Part shown: positions 38,586 to 50,500 of the stretch, piece by piece
Layout of the letters: the number at the start of each line of letters is the position of its first letter
How positions within the stretch are numbered: the first letter of the stretch is position 1
DNA from: Heliocidaris erythrogramma
Lineage: Eukaryota > Echinodermata > Echinoidea > Camarodonta > Echinometridae
DNA: 64,000 nt
Direction: 5' to 3'
NCBI GenBank assembly: GCA_025617745.1
Contig: CM046866.1
Span: 11,973,725-12,037,724, forward strand
Notes under the pieces: generated by a model
Told to the model about the DNA's origin: nothing
Seen by the model: only the letters and a program-made list of their open reading frames with translations
Database searches by the model: none
Made by a program: the position numbers and the translations under genes

Positions 38586-41500
38586 TAGTACATATAAAGG
38601 CCAGAATATATAATACTCAGATACACAATTAAACACGTCCCTTCATACATGCTATCAGTTGAACAAACTCTTCATTGTTCGACGTTCGAGGACTATTGTC
38701 CGGCTTCCGAGGACCATTGTTCTAATGATTTTTTTTTGTTCTCTGTCCGAAAATGTCCTCGGACATACGGCCAAACACGCCCAAACACCCATCTTCATCA
38801 AGTAAACTGTCACATTCATCAACCCACTCCACACCATCAGATACAGATTTCTACATACCACACACAAGCCCATCAGGCAGTAAAATTAAGTAAAGTAACA
38901 ATGCAGAAAACATAAGAAATAAATGAGAAATTGCAAAATTTAGACGAATTAACCCCCCCCCCCCCCCCCCCCCTCCATTCATATGGCCGGTGTAGATAAT
39001 AGTTTTGTTTGTTTGTACAAAGTTAGCATTAAGCTGGTAAGATGACGCCTGTCAGTGGAGAAACTGAACTCTCGTTATTAGAAAACAATAAGCTTCAGGG
39101 AGTTGGCAACTCGCCGCGATTTAGTTGATACGTAAAACAACCCAGACGAAGATTTATAAATCGTGTATATTTAATACTTTATTAGCGTAAAACAATTGAT
39201 CTGAATGAGCTAATTTGTTTTGATGACAAATGATTTTTATTATCTTTTTTGTGTGAGCAATAATCTATCCCATAAATTTCTATCCAATAAATAACTTTCG
39301 AAAGGAAGGAGATATCCTGTGTTTTACCACAATTACAATCGGGAGAAGCGTAACCTCACATCTGCATCCCATTTACATTCCTCTTGTATACCAAATTGTA
39401 TTAAATCTCCTTCAAAACTGTTAGAAGACTCTATATCATATAGTATCAAACTTTACCCCCCCCCCCCCCCAACCATTCGACAAACTAATGCCCATTTATG
39501 TGACTACGTTACTTTATCTCAGCACTAGCATAGTCAGACTTAATGAAGGGGGGGGACACAGATGGGGTGACACACAAAATCGCAGAGCCACATATTAACA
39601 CACCACCGCCCCCCCCCCCCCACACACAGTGGCATATCTGAACCTTGGCTTCAAGGGGAGCCAAAACATCCGAACCAATGGTGATCATGAAAAAAGGTGC
39701 ACATTCTGGCAAGGGGGGCTGACACCTTTTGCCCGAATATCAACGTTTTTGCGAACGAGCAAAACGACCGAGAAAAAATTGTTTTGCCTCTTTATATTTC
39801 ATAAATAAATTATTTGTATTTCATTTAAAGCATTATATATGAGAAGTGTTTAGATTAGCTATGTTGGGCTCTATACGTACTCCAATATTAGTTTCTGTTT
39901 ACTTGTCAATATTCCTTTGCGAAGTCGCATTGCGACCGAGCCAGAAATATTTAGAAAATCATCCTTTACACCGTGCGTCCCAAAAAAAGTTAACAGTTTG
40001 AAAAAGTCTCTCCAAATAAATATTTCAGAATATTTTGAATAAATTTTAATTCTTGTAACCCTAACCCTAACCCTAAACCAAGGGTCTCTCCTATGCAATA
40101 ACATAAAATAATCTGACTAGCAATTACGTTTAAGTGATCAAAAATCACTTTTGTGAAAGGGTGCAAAATTAAGACTTGACAAGAATTGGTATTTGTTCTG
40201 GCTGGTTATCAACAAAGTTGAGAACCGTGAAAATTGACAGTTCATAAAAGTCTCCCCAATTTGATATTTCTAAATATTTTCAGAAAATTGTCATACTTGT
40301 GGATAGCTCTTCTATCAAATGACACCAACATATCTCACAATACGCTTGAGTGAGCAACAGCCACTTTAAAATTTGTGAAATGGTGCATACTTGACAAATG
40401 TTGATTTATGTTCTGGCTGGTGTCGGCAAAGTTAAAGAGTGATGGAAATTTAGGCTTAGAAATTTTATGTGCTGATCATTAAAAGACAGATTATGAAAGA
40501 ACAGCAGTATCTTCTGATATGTCCCATCAAAACCTGATGGTTGAGTGAGCAAGCAAGGTGAAAGTTTAAAATATCATCAAAATTAATATTTTGAAACATT
40601 CAACAAAGTAATGGGATTTGTAAGGATATACAGGGAACAAAGCCTGTTATTTCATTGTCTTATTTATTAGAATATGGAGATTTCTCAGCCCGTTCATGAC
40701 TCAGCTCGGCTAATACCAGCCAGAGCTAATATCAATTCTTGTCAAGTCAGGATTTTGGATCCTTTTACGAAATTGGCTTCTGCTCACTCAAGCATAAAAT
40801 TTTGTGAAATATTTGTGTGATTTGATAGAAGAGACCCTTAGTCATCTACATGTATGAACATTTCTTTAATATTTTGAAAAATTTATTTGGGGAGACTTTT
40901 TCCAACTGTAGAGGTGTCGTGGTCTAGTGGACACGTCACCGGACTGTGGATCACATGGTTCGCGGTTCGAATCCCGCCGCGGCGCTAATGTCCTTTGGCA
41001 AGACATTCATCTACATTTGCCACTTTCCACCCAGGTGAAGTAAATGGGTACCCGGTAGGAAGAAATTCCTTTAATGCCTTAGCGCCTATCATGGCAGCTC
41101 GGCTAAAACCGCGGTAATATTGTGATACTTTGTATTAAGCGCATTAGCCGCGCTATACAAATTGACATATTATCATTAACCTTTTTTATGGGACGCACTG
41201 TATATGAGGTTTTAAAAGCAATTTGGTTACAATTTCGTTTGAAATAAATGCTTCATAATGATTGAAAAAGACTATACCACTAACTGCATGTAGTGCAATG
41301 AAATACAATGTATTTTCATAATGTTTTTGGTACAGGCTGATGATATCAGTTTCTTATAAAAGGATCTGCATACATTGTAAGGACGGGGATCTAAATTTTG
41401 CCCTTCGCATTGTCTTTTGCATTTATATATCTTTAAAAAGTCATAACGTATTCATAAATGACTTTCCTTTTTTGCATTTAACCAATCAACTTGTTTTGAG

Positions 41501-44500
41501 GGATATCATGGCTATAGTTACCCTTAAATATCACCTAAGCACTGCCAGAGAGATGGGGCTACGGCCCACGAGACTAACAGCCCACTAGACAGATAGCTCA
41601 TGAGAATGTCAGTCTCTTGGCCTATCTGACAACTTTTATGGAGGTTCACCAGACCGAAATATTCAGTCTGGTGTGCTGTTAGTCCCGTAGGCTTTCGGCC
41701 TAGTGGGATTTCCCCCAGACAAAGGGATCACAAGACCAAAGTTTTTAGACCTTCTTAATCTTCCTACTACTCAGAAGGTCTAAGCGACCAAATGGACGTT
41801 TGATCAAAGTGGCTCCAAGCACTATTGATAAAGTGATGGTTTTTCCAGTAACAAGGGTGGCTGGTGTTAGGTTTACTGGTCCTGCAGTTATTTCCATCAA
41901 GTCCACGGACTAAATACTTACCTTATCTGGAGAAATAAGCGTGCTTCCTCCGTTTGATTTATTGTAGACCGGAATTTCAAGAAGTGGATTTCTGTTGTTA
42001 CCCCCGTAATAAAAATACGACACCTAGACAAAAGAAAAATAAAGATTCTCATTTCCTGACGATAATGACAGTGATGTTGTGTTGCTAATGCTATACAGTC
42101 ACACTTTCACGTAATGCCTAAATAACCGTAAGCACCACGTAAGACCAATTCTGTTTGTTTGTTGTTTTTTTTTTAATTACGGAGCCGTAAACACTCATTA
42201 AGGGCCACGTAGCTTCCGCAAGCCACATAAAGACAAGCCACAAAAAGGCCACCCACTCGATAAATTTAGACTCCTTAAAATTTGGCCGTACTTGCCACGT
42301 ACCATGAAGCTACCCCTGAAACACTTTTTCTGACACACCTTTTTGCCATTCACTTTGTACACGGGGCTTCAGTTCATGAGACAGTTTCTGTGATTGGCCT
42401 TTTTGCTAGTGAATATTCATTAGCTATCTAATTGAGTTTTCAAAACAAGCTTGTGGTCATCTTTTCGTTGCGCGAACAATACGATGAACTTTTTTTAAAG
42501 TTCCTGAAAATGACACTTTTAGCAAGAAATTTTTGAAATAAAACAATGTGATCTCTGAGGGGTGTATTTTAATTTAGTAAAATTGAAATGTTATGAAACT
42601 GACGTATATATCTATTTGTTCTCAGGACCATGTTTTTCAGGGCTGACACTATGCATGCTGACTCTATTTCAAGTTTAGCGAAGGTGATCGCAGTAAAAAT
42701 CACGACTGCTATAGCCACAGTTGCCCGGGAAGCGACCGAGCTATAAGCGCTCTCTGTGGCTCAATTATCAATCTGGACTGGCCACGGAGGTGTACATGGG
42801 ATGCATACACTCTTAGAAATGTTGGGTAAATGCCACTGGGTAAATGAAGATTGGGCATAGGTTGGTTAAATCTTGCTCAACTTTTACATGCATTTACCCA
42901 ACATTGGTCAAAAATAAGAATGAAATTGGTAAAGTTTACCCAAAAGTTGGTCGGACTCATAAGGACCCTCATGTTGGGTAAAATTTGGGTAAAATTTTGC
43001 CCAATATTTCTAAGAGTGTATATGGCACCAGATTGAAACACCCCATGTATGGCCACGTACAAACCACATAGCGCATAATCACCATGTAAGTCCCACGGCA
43101 GTAGACACGGTCATAGATTTTTCGTCACGGTGGTAACATTTTTCTCCCAAGTGCATTAAGCGCCAAGTACACGGTCACGTAATAGCCACATCCCAACCCC
43201 TATTAAAAAATGGCCTTCCGTGGAGCTTATGGCTAGGCTTTACAGGAAAGTGTGACTTGGCATAACAGTATATTTTCCAAACATATTTTCTTTTCAATTT
43301 CGTCTCATCATGTATCACAGAAATTTATTTAGAAGTACCAAGTAAACACTTCGTGAGAGCCACGTAACTGCCACACTGTTTAAAAATATGTGGGTATATT
43401 TACAGGAAATTTCCTGGCAGTCGAAACGCCAGGAGTGCACGTTATTTTACAGCCTCATGTAAAACTACAGTCTTTAAAAATATTTCCGTTTTTTTTACAG
43501 GAAAGAGACTGTAAATTTAAAATAATTGGTAGTCAATCTCAAGGAAAGCCAGAAAGTCTGTAGTTTTACAGTTATTAGTGTATAGCCATGCTTTATGTTA
43601 TCCTATTCTCTACCTTAATCTATCCTATCCTAAACAGATCCTATCTAGTTAATTGTGTGTGTGTGTGTGTGTGTGTAATTGGGTTTTACAGACGTGTATC
43701 AATCAGATATGATTATTTACGTCTGGGACCGACCTTTAACGTCACCATCCGAAAGACGTGACTCAGTCTCGAACCTGGGTCCGCTGAATCAGTTTATAAC
43801 TTCCACTGGTAGCTGGATTACAGGCGCACGCCACAACGCCCAGTTAAATTCAATTTAATGCAATCTTTTATATGCACCTTATAGTTTTTTATTCCTTTTG
43901 TGACGATTACTAAATCGGGCATCCCCAAACCATATACTTACTAAAAATTCATGAATATTCATATAAGTGTTTTCCCACATATTTGGGAATTTAACAGGGT
44001 AACTTGTTAAAATATGAGAAAATGTTTTTTTAACGGTGTTTTTTATCGGACGATTGAAAATAAATGCTGATTTCCGGTAAACCAACAAACTTGCTGTTGT
44101 TTTACAGGAAAAGTCTGTAAAATTGAAATGACGGCAATAACTTGTAATTTCAAGGGCCAGGAAACCTGTAGTTTTACAGTTATTTTTACAGTGCATATTA
44201 AAGGGAGTGGCAAGTCGTAATCCATGGGTCTGACCAGTTGGCCTGACTCGGGGAAATTCGGATACAATCAGGTCCAATCGTGCGCTACCGAAGGAATGTT
44301 ATTGCCGGATTCCTCGCGCGATCGTTAACTCGAATCCCTCCATACGCAACCGACCAATGAGATTCAAATACTGGAATAAAGAACACGCGATCTTGTTTAC
44401 TCAAATCTGGGTCAATGTGCAAACTTTTATTAGCTGCGCACGATAAATTGAAGTCGCTTTGAACTTTGATTCAGAGAAGGGAGCAGCCAACTGTAAAAGC

Positions 44501-47500
44501 GCACATAGATTGCGACTTGTCGCTCCCTTTAATAGGATACGCCAACAAGCGGCCGTGGGGAAAGTCAGGATTGCGTAAGCCCCATTCACTCGTACAGAGT
44601 TTGTGCGTCGAACGGGTCCGTGAGACTACTGGGATTACATTTCGGACTGCACGAAGCAGAGAGAGCTCGAGCTCAGGCGGAGCGTGCATATTGCGCGGAG
44701 GCCAGTCTGTGCGAAGTTTGCGCCCTGCAGGGCAAGGGCATGATCACGTAACAATCACGGTACCCTCTGTCCGCATAAAAACGTCCACAATTTGCGGTTG
44801 AGTATCCCTTTAAACAAATTAGCAGCGCACTCGATGAATTAAACCCTCGGAGAAATTGGCAATATTGCCGAAACAGAAGGCCATGGAGTCTCCAGGTAGC
44901 ATCAACGTAGCACCACGTACATGACGTAACACCATGTTAGGCCAGGTGCCCGACGCCAAGTAAAAGAAAAAAAAGAATCACAAAGAAGATTTTGAATCAC
45001 CTGAACTTCGATGTTTTCGCAGAGCCATATCGCTTTGGCAGAAGGGGTTGACAACGATGATATTTTATGATCTTTCAGTATACGTTGCTTGATCTGGGCT
45101 TCGTCTAAAGAATGCAGCTACAAGACAAGATGAAACAGCTATATTTCAATACAGAATAACAGTTACCGGTATGTAAAGCATTGATCGAATATCTAAAGTA
45201 CACTTTCGTTTATATTCGAAATTTTAATAATGCATCAAATTACCGCTCCATTGGCATGCTGGTATTCTCCAATGCGCTGATAGAGCTGTCTCTTGTGGAT
45301 CCGAGTCAGTATTTCTCTAGCCTCCACCATTCCTGGTTTGTTAGATAGTGATCCCATGATCTTGTTGAGGATGGTGTCATCGACTTGACAGAAGGCCACT
45401 GGATCCTTTACTGACTCTAAAAGGTTGCACTTTTTTCTGAACAGTTTTAAATAAAACATAAATTAATGATATATTTGAATAATTTGTTCCATTGGTTTTT
45501 CTTAATTAACAGTGGCGTACCCAGCAAATGTCTTAGGTGTTGTACCCTCACCCCTCCCCCTTCGTCAGCCCAAGTGGAAAGATCAGTGCTACTGTTCAGT
45601 AGATGCATCATATAATGTGAATATTGCAAAATTTTGTAAGGAAACATAGCCATCTTTCCCGCAGGCCCGAATAAAGCAATTGAGGTTGTCAGCCCAAGTA
45701 GGACTAAATTTCGTGTCCCCTGATCCAGGACCCTGTAAAAGGGTGGGTACAATTTCGAAAATTCTCCGACAAGGAAGGAAAAAATGGTGGTGCAGATTAT
45801 TAGAGCTATTCTTTCACAAGCACCAAAACAACAATGATAATGAGAAGAGTTATCACATTTGATGAAGATGATGATGATGACGATGATGTCTTCTTTTTTT
45901 TTCTGCATAGCACCGTTATCCGCCTCTGCTGGATGCTCATGGCACTATTTGGGGTGTAAAATTTGGAAGGAGGCATCGAGAACTCGTACCCAGCCCTTTC
46001 AAACTAGTTTACCCGCTTAACTTCACCGGTGAAAACCTTCAAATTTTACGAGCACTAATTCCTTAGGTTACGCGGGGAAGTACAGGAGCGCCATTCGGAC
46101 CGACCTCACTTACCCGGTGAATTTGCCTTTGGTTACGAATTCCACGTTCGCTCTGCCGGAATTCAGCGTGTTTGTGTAATTCGCGCAGGGTTTTAAAATG
46201 AAAGTCGCCGTTGGTGTAGAAAAATATGTTGTCGACGTCGTAAAGAGTATTATCACAATTGTGAAAGTTGAAAATAAAAAGAATGAAAATTCTCATCATA
46301 ATCAATATGATAGGTATTAACATCGTATTTTCTGTGCAGTTCATGTTCAGTTTTAGGAGAATAGGAATTATAAATATTATTACAAATAACAGTTACACAC
46401 AAACGAAGGGCCATCGGTTTATGTTATGCTGCTGCGAAGGGCGAGCTGGCCTTAGCGCACGTAATTGATAATTGACCTCCGACGTATTTCACCGGTGAAG
46501 TTCTCCGCTTCCCTTTCAGACCAACCACTCGCCCGCTTAAACTCTCTTCACCCGCAGTGGTGAAGTTAAACGAAAATCAACCCCTAATTACAAATTTACT
46601 TATATTGGAAGGTGTAATATATTCCTACTTATTGGCCTAAATCATTTTCTAATAAGATATCAGAAAAGGGTATAAATAAAGATATTCCAACACCCGGTAT
46701 CGTCTACTACTCATTTCCATGGGGGCTGCCATTTTCTTGCTGATTTGGAGTTGTACATGAACCATTATTGGTCTTCTTGACTGTTCCAGTCAAGAAGATA
46801 TTTTGAATCCAAGACCTAAATTGCTTTTCTTCATTACCTAAAATCCCATATGTGACGAAAAATATAAAGTGGGTGTTTACATGTATTATAAAAATTAAAT
46901 CTTAATAATGATATTTTTAAATTGTCTGGTTTTGCTTAACAAAAATCTATTTTCTTGGGTTTGCCAAACAGAGCAGAACATAATATATGCAGCATGCATT
47001 CTGACTTTTCAAGTCCATTATCCGAAAGCAGGTGAATGCATAGTTTGCTGCTATAGATGCTCAGGGAAGAAACATCCATAAATGTGAATTAATAGTATCG
47101 AGAAAAAAGATTTCTATTAAGCGAATATCGATTTTCAACAGAAATATATAAGGTAATCTTCAGTTTAAAAATAAAATGACATATCTATTCTATATTTTTA
47201 ATCTCAAACGGGTTTTTAATTTTGAAAAAGGCAATTGGGCATTTCGATTAAGAAAATCTTCATGTACACATAAAAAAAATGGCAGCCCCCATGTACTGCT
47301 AGCAGACGATACATATTGCGAGCAGATGATAAATTTTGCTCAGAAAATCTTGATTCGTATCGATCTCGTATATTTTGACGCCAAGCCATATAGTCTAACA
47401 AGTAGGAATAAATAACACCTTTCAACACTATCGTCTTTATTTTTTGAGATTAATCCTCCTTTAAGCAGTGAAGTTAAACCAAAACTTTCCCGCGTAACTC

Positions 47501-50500
47501 TAAACTTAAGCGGGTGACTTAAGCGGGTGAGTGCTTGGTTTGAAAGGGGTATTTGAAAGATCCGCCACTACTGAATGATACACAAAACATAATGTGACCC
47601 GGTCTAGTTTGGCTTAAAGTAAGTTAATAATGATGACACCGTCGATCTTTAATTGGAATGAAAAGAAAGAAGCATCCACTTTTGGTATTTTATCAGATAT
47701 CATAATACCTCTTGAGTCCTTGGATAAAGACCCAACATACGTTAGTGAGCACGATATGGCCATTGCAAGAAAATAAATATACAATTTCGGACAGATTCGG
47801 TGGCGTACCTAGGGATAGTGGCGCCCGGGACAAACAATAAACTTGCGCACCCCCCCCCCCCCCCCCCCCCCCCCCCTCTCCACACCTAAGCTTATCAGGT
47901 CAAAAGTACATAACATATATTCTCCGCTTTAAATTAAGAAATTACAGGACTAAATTGGTACTGATTTCTTATGCACTAACTTTAGTAGCCAATGAAAGTT
48001 CGATGAAAACAAGAGGGAGCAAAGCGACCGAGCTGCATTTTCACCTCTCAAAAACGCAATTTCTTATGCATTTCGACCTTGGAACAAAGTCGCAAGAGAG
48101 CACAGCAACCGAGTGTTGGATTTTCTTCCAAATATTGTACACTGTAAAACGTTATTCTATTAACTTTTTCCTGTATTCGGAACGCAGATTTAACAAAACA
48201 CTGAAACACATTCGGGAAAGTATCAAGGTAAACAAAAGTTGGGATTTTTGTTAAACTTTAATAAATGCTACCTGACGCACTTCACTCTATATTGGGGCGC
48301 AGAATTAAAAAGACACTGATGAAACTTATATGCTCTCGAGCAAAGAAAAGGGAATTAGGTAATGTTGAATTTTGAACCCATGATTTGGAGGCGCTAAATT
48401 ACGAGATCCTGAAAAAACATATTCGAGGAGCAAAGCGATCGAGCTTTTGAAAAATTAGCATTTTGAACATCTTTTAAACAGTCATTCTAATGCAATTTAT
48501 ACTGGGTTGGGGTGCATAATCATTAATTACCATAATTTTTCTTTTACCCCCTTTATCTTTTTCTCTTTGGCGATTTTTGAGCCCCCTGAAGTGCTGAGCG
48601 GGGCGCGTACCCCCTCTGCCCCCTCCCTTAGATACGCCACTGAACAGATTATTATTTACTTACCCTTCTTTACCAATGAATATGAGATCGTTAGATGCAG
48701 CCAGAAAGGCGTCTTTCAACCTTGAAAAAGACAGTACACAATTTTTAGGAGAAGTGATATCCCATTGTTTTACATGTTTCATGAGGTTTTATGTAGATAT
48801 GCGGAAATGTCAACTTTATTCAAGCACGGCATGCATGAAACACTGCTTGACTCACACGGCCAAACCGACTCCAAACCGACCGATTCTTTGCCCTGTAATT
48901 TTTTGTTCGGTCTTTTGCCGGTCTAGTGTCGGTCTCGTAGGCCACCTTCCTCTTTTCATTCTCGCTGCCGGAGAATAACAACAATCAGATAAGTCACTGC
49001 GCCTACAATTGAGATTTATCTATGTTTCGCGCCTTTCTGATCTGCTTTGACAGTGTTTGATAAATTAATTCCGTTCTTTTTTTTAATTCTTATTATTTTG
49101 GTGGAACAGACTTTTCAGTCACTTTCCTTGCTAGACAGAAATTAAATCAAAATTCTGTCTCGCATTTCTTCCACTTTCGTTCCTCCCTGCGACATAGCTT
49201 TTACGCACGTTCGCTGGGCTAGCAATCACCTGCTTAGCTTTTAGTTTGTATTCGTTAGGGTTCTCCTTTTTTTTGTCGTGCGTAGCCCTCGGGGTGTTAT
49301 TTATTCTTCGTAGCTTCTTGCCTCGCATTTAGTTGTGCTTGTATTCATGGGCGCCAATCCTCACAGGAATTCTATTCAAGTGGGGGGGGGGGGACACCCC
49401 ATTGTTGCATCCAGGTGTGTCCCCCCCCCCCCCCCCCCCCCCCCACTTGAATAGAATTCCTGTGAGGATTGACGCCCATGCTTGTATTTGCTTTAGAAAT
49501 ACTGTGAGCTCAATATTTATTTACAACCTTACGTACTCCTTTTTCTTATTGTTTCAGGATCAGTATGAGTTCTTCTGCTCTTTGAATCATGTTACCCGTA
49601 CCGGCCCCACCGGTACGGGACGGTACGGCTTCATCTCCGATGAAACGCAGTACACTAGCTACCGGGGTACGGGCGTGAAACCGTCGACTCGGTCAAGGAT
49701 TATACTCCCAGGCTTGTCGACGAGAGGTAAGTTAGGGACCCCTGCGGACAGTGGGTCTCAGGCAGGGACAAGCACCTCGCTGTTTGCTAGCCCGGCAGCA
49801 GCCGGGCTCGGCATTTCAACAACAGTCGGGACTCGGATGGGTCGCCGGATTACCGACCACTGGCCCCCGAACTCAGGACGTGAGTGTCGCCGAATTACCG
49901 GCCACTGGCACTCATGTCCGCTCAGGGGGAGCCGTTGGAGTACCGACCACTGGCTCCCACCTGAGCAAAGACACTGGAGTTTCTCCATCCAGTGATATAT
50001 ACACTCTTAGTGACTCGGCGAGCCTTAGTGTCTCGGCCCTAGTCGCTACGGAGACGGCTACACCCTGTGAGAGAGCATCAGAGCGCCCTGCCAAGCACGG
50101 CCTTTCAGGTACGGCCAAGGTGCCGATTTCTTTACCGGAGGGCTCCCCCGCCCCTTGCAAGAAGTCCAAAGGGCACCATTCGGCCAAGTCTCTTTCTAAG
50201 TCGAAGTCCAAGGTTGCCTCGGGCACACCTAAGACGTTGACTGGGAAGAAGGGCATGGCTTCTGAACTTCTCCGCCTTTCGAAGATAGTTGTCGAGAAGA
50301 GCGGGTGGTTTACCCCCTACCTCGCAGCCGACGACGGGTGGCACAGACCCCTCCTCGGACACTGACCAGTCCGTGGACTTGTTTGATCCGAACCCTGACC
50401 CGGTTTTACCTGGTTCCGGTTCGACGGTATCTGGTATCGGGTTGTCGGTATCCGACCCCGATTTGCCTATATCCGTCCCCGGTTTGCCGATATCCGGTCC

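Larger units (their letters stand above)
39970..41200. mobile_element. Inverted-repeat element GTGCGTCCCA, split by a SINE
   Basis: Left end CCGTGCGTCCCAAAAAAAG and right end CTTTTTTATGGGACGCACTG are inverted. The match continues inward (GAAAAAGTCTCTCCAAATAAAT versus its complement near 40895), interrupted on the right by a SINE. No transposase frame. A three-unit CCCTAA run lies inside. Confidence 0.7.

Noticed and set aside
40911..40985. Functional tRNA gene
   Set aside because: Boxes A and B are present but stems are imperfect and a SINE body follows; a second diverged copy exists at 53702.
44043..44267. Missing SAMHD1 'MDY' exon
   Set aside because: An MDYD peptide occurs on the minus strand but lies inside the TTAA MITE and has no proper splice sites.
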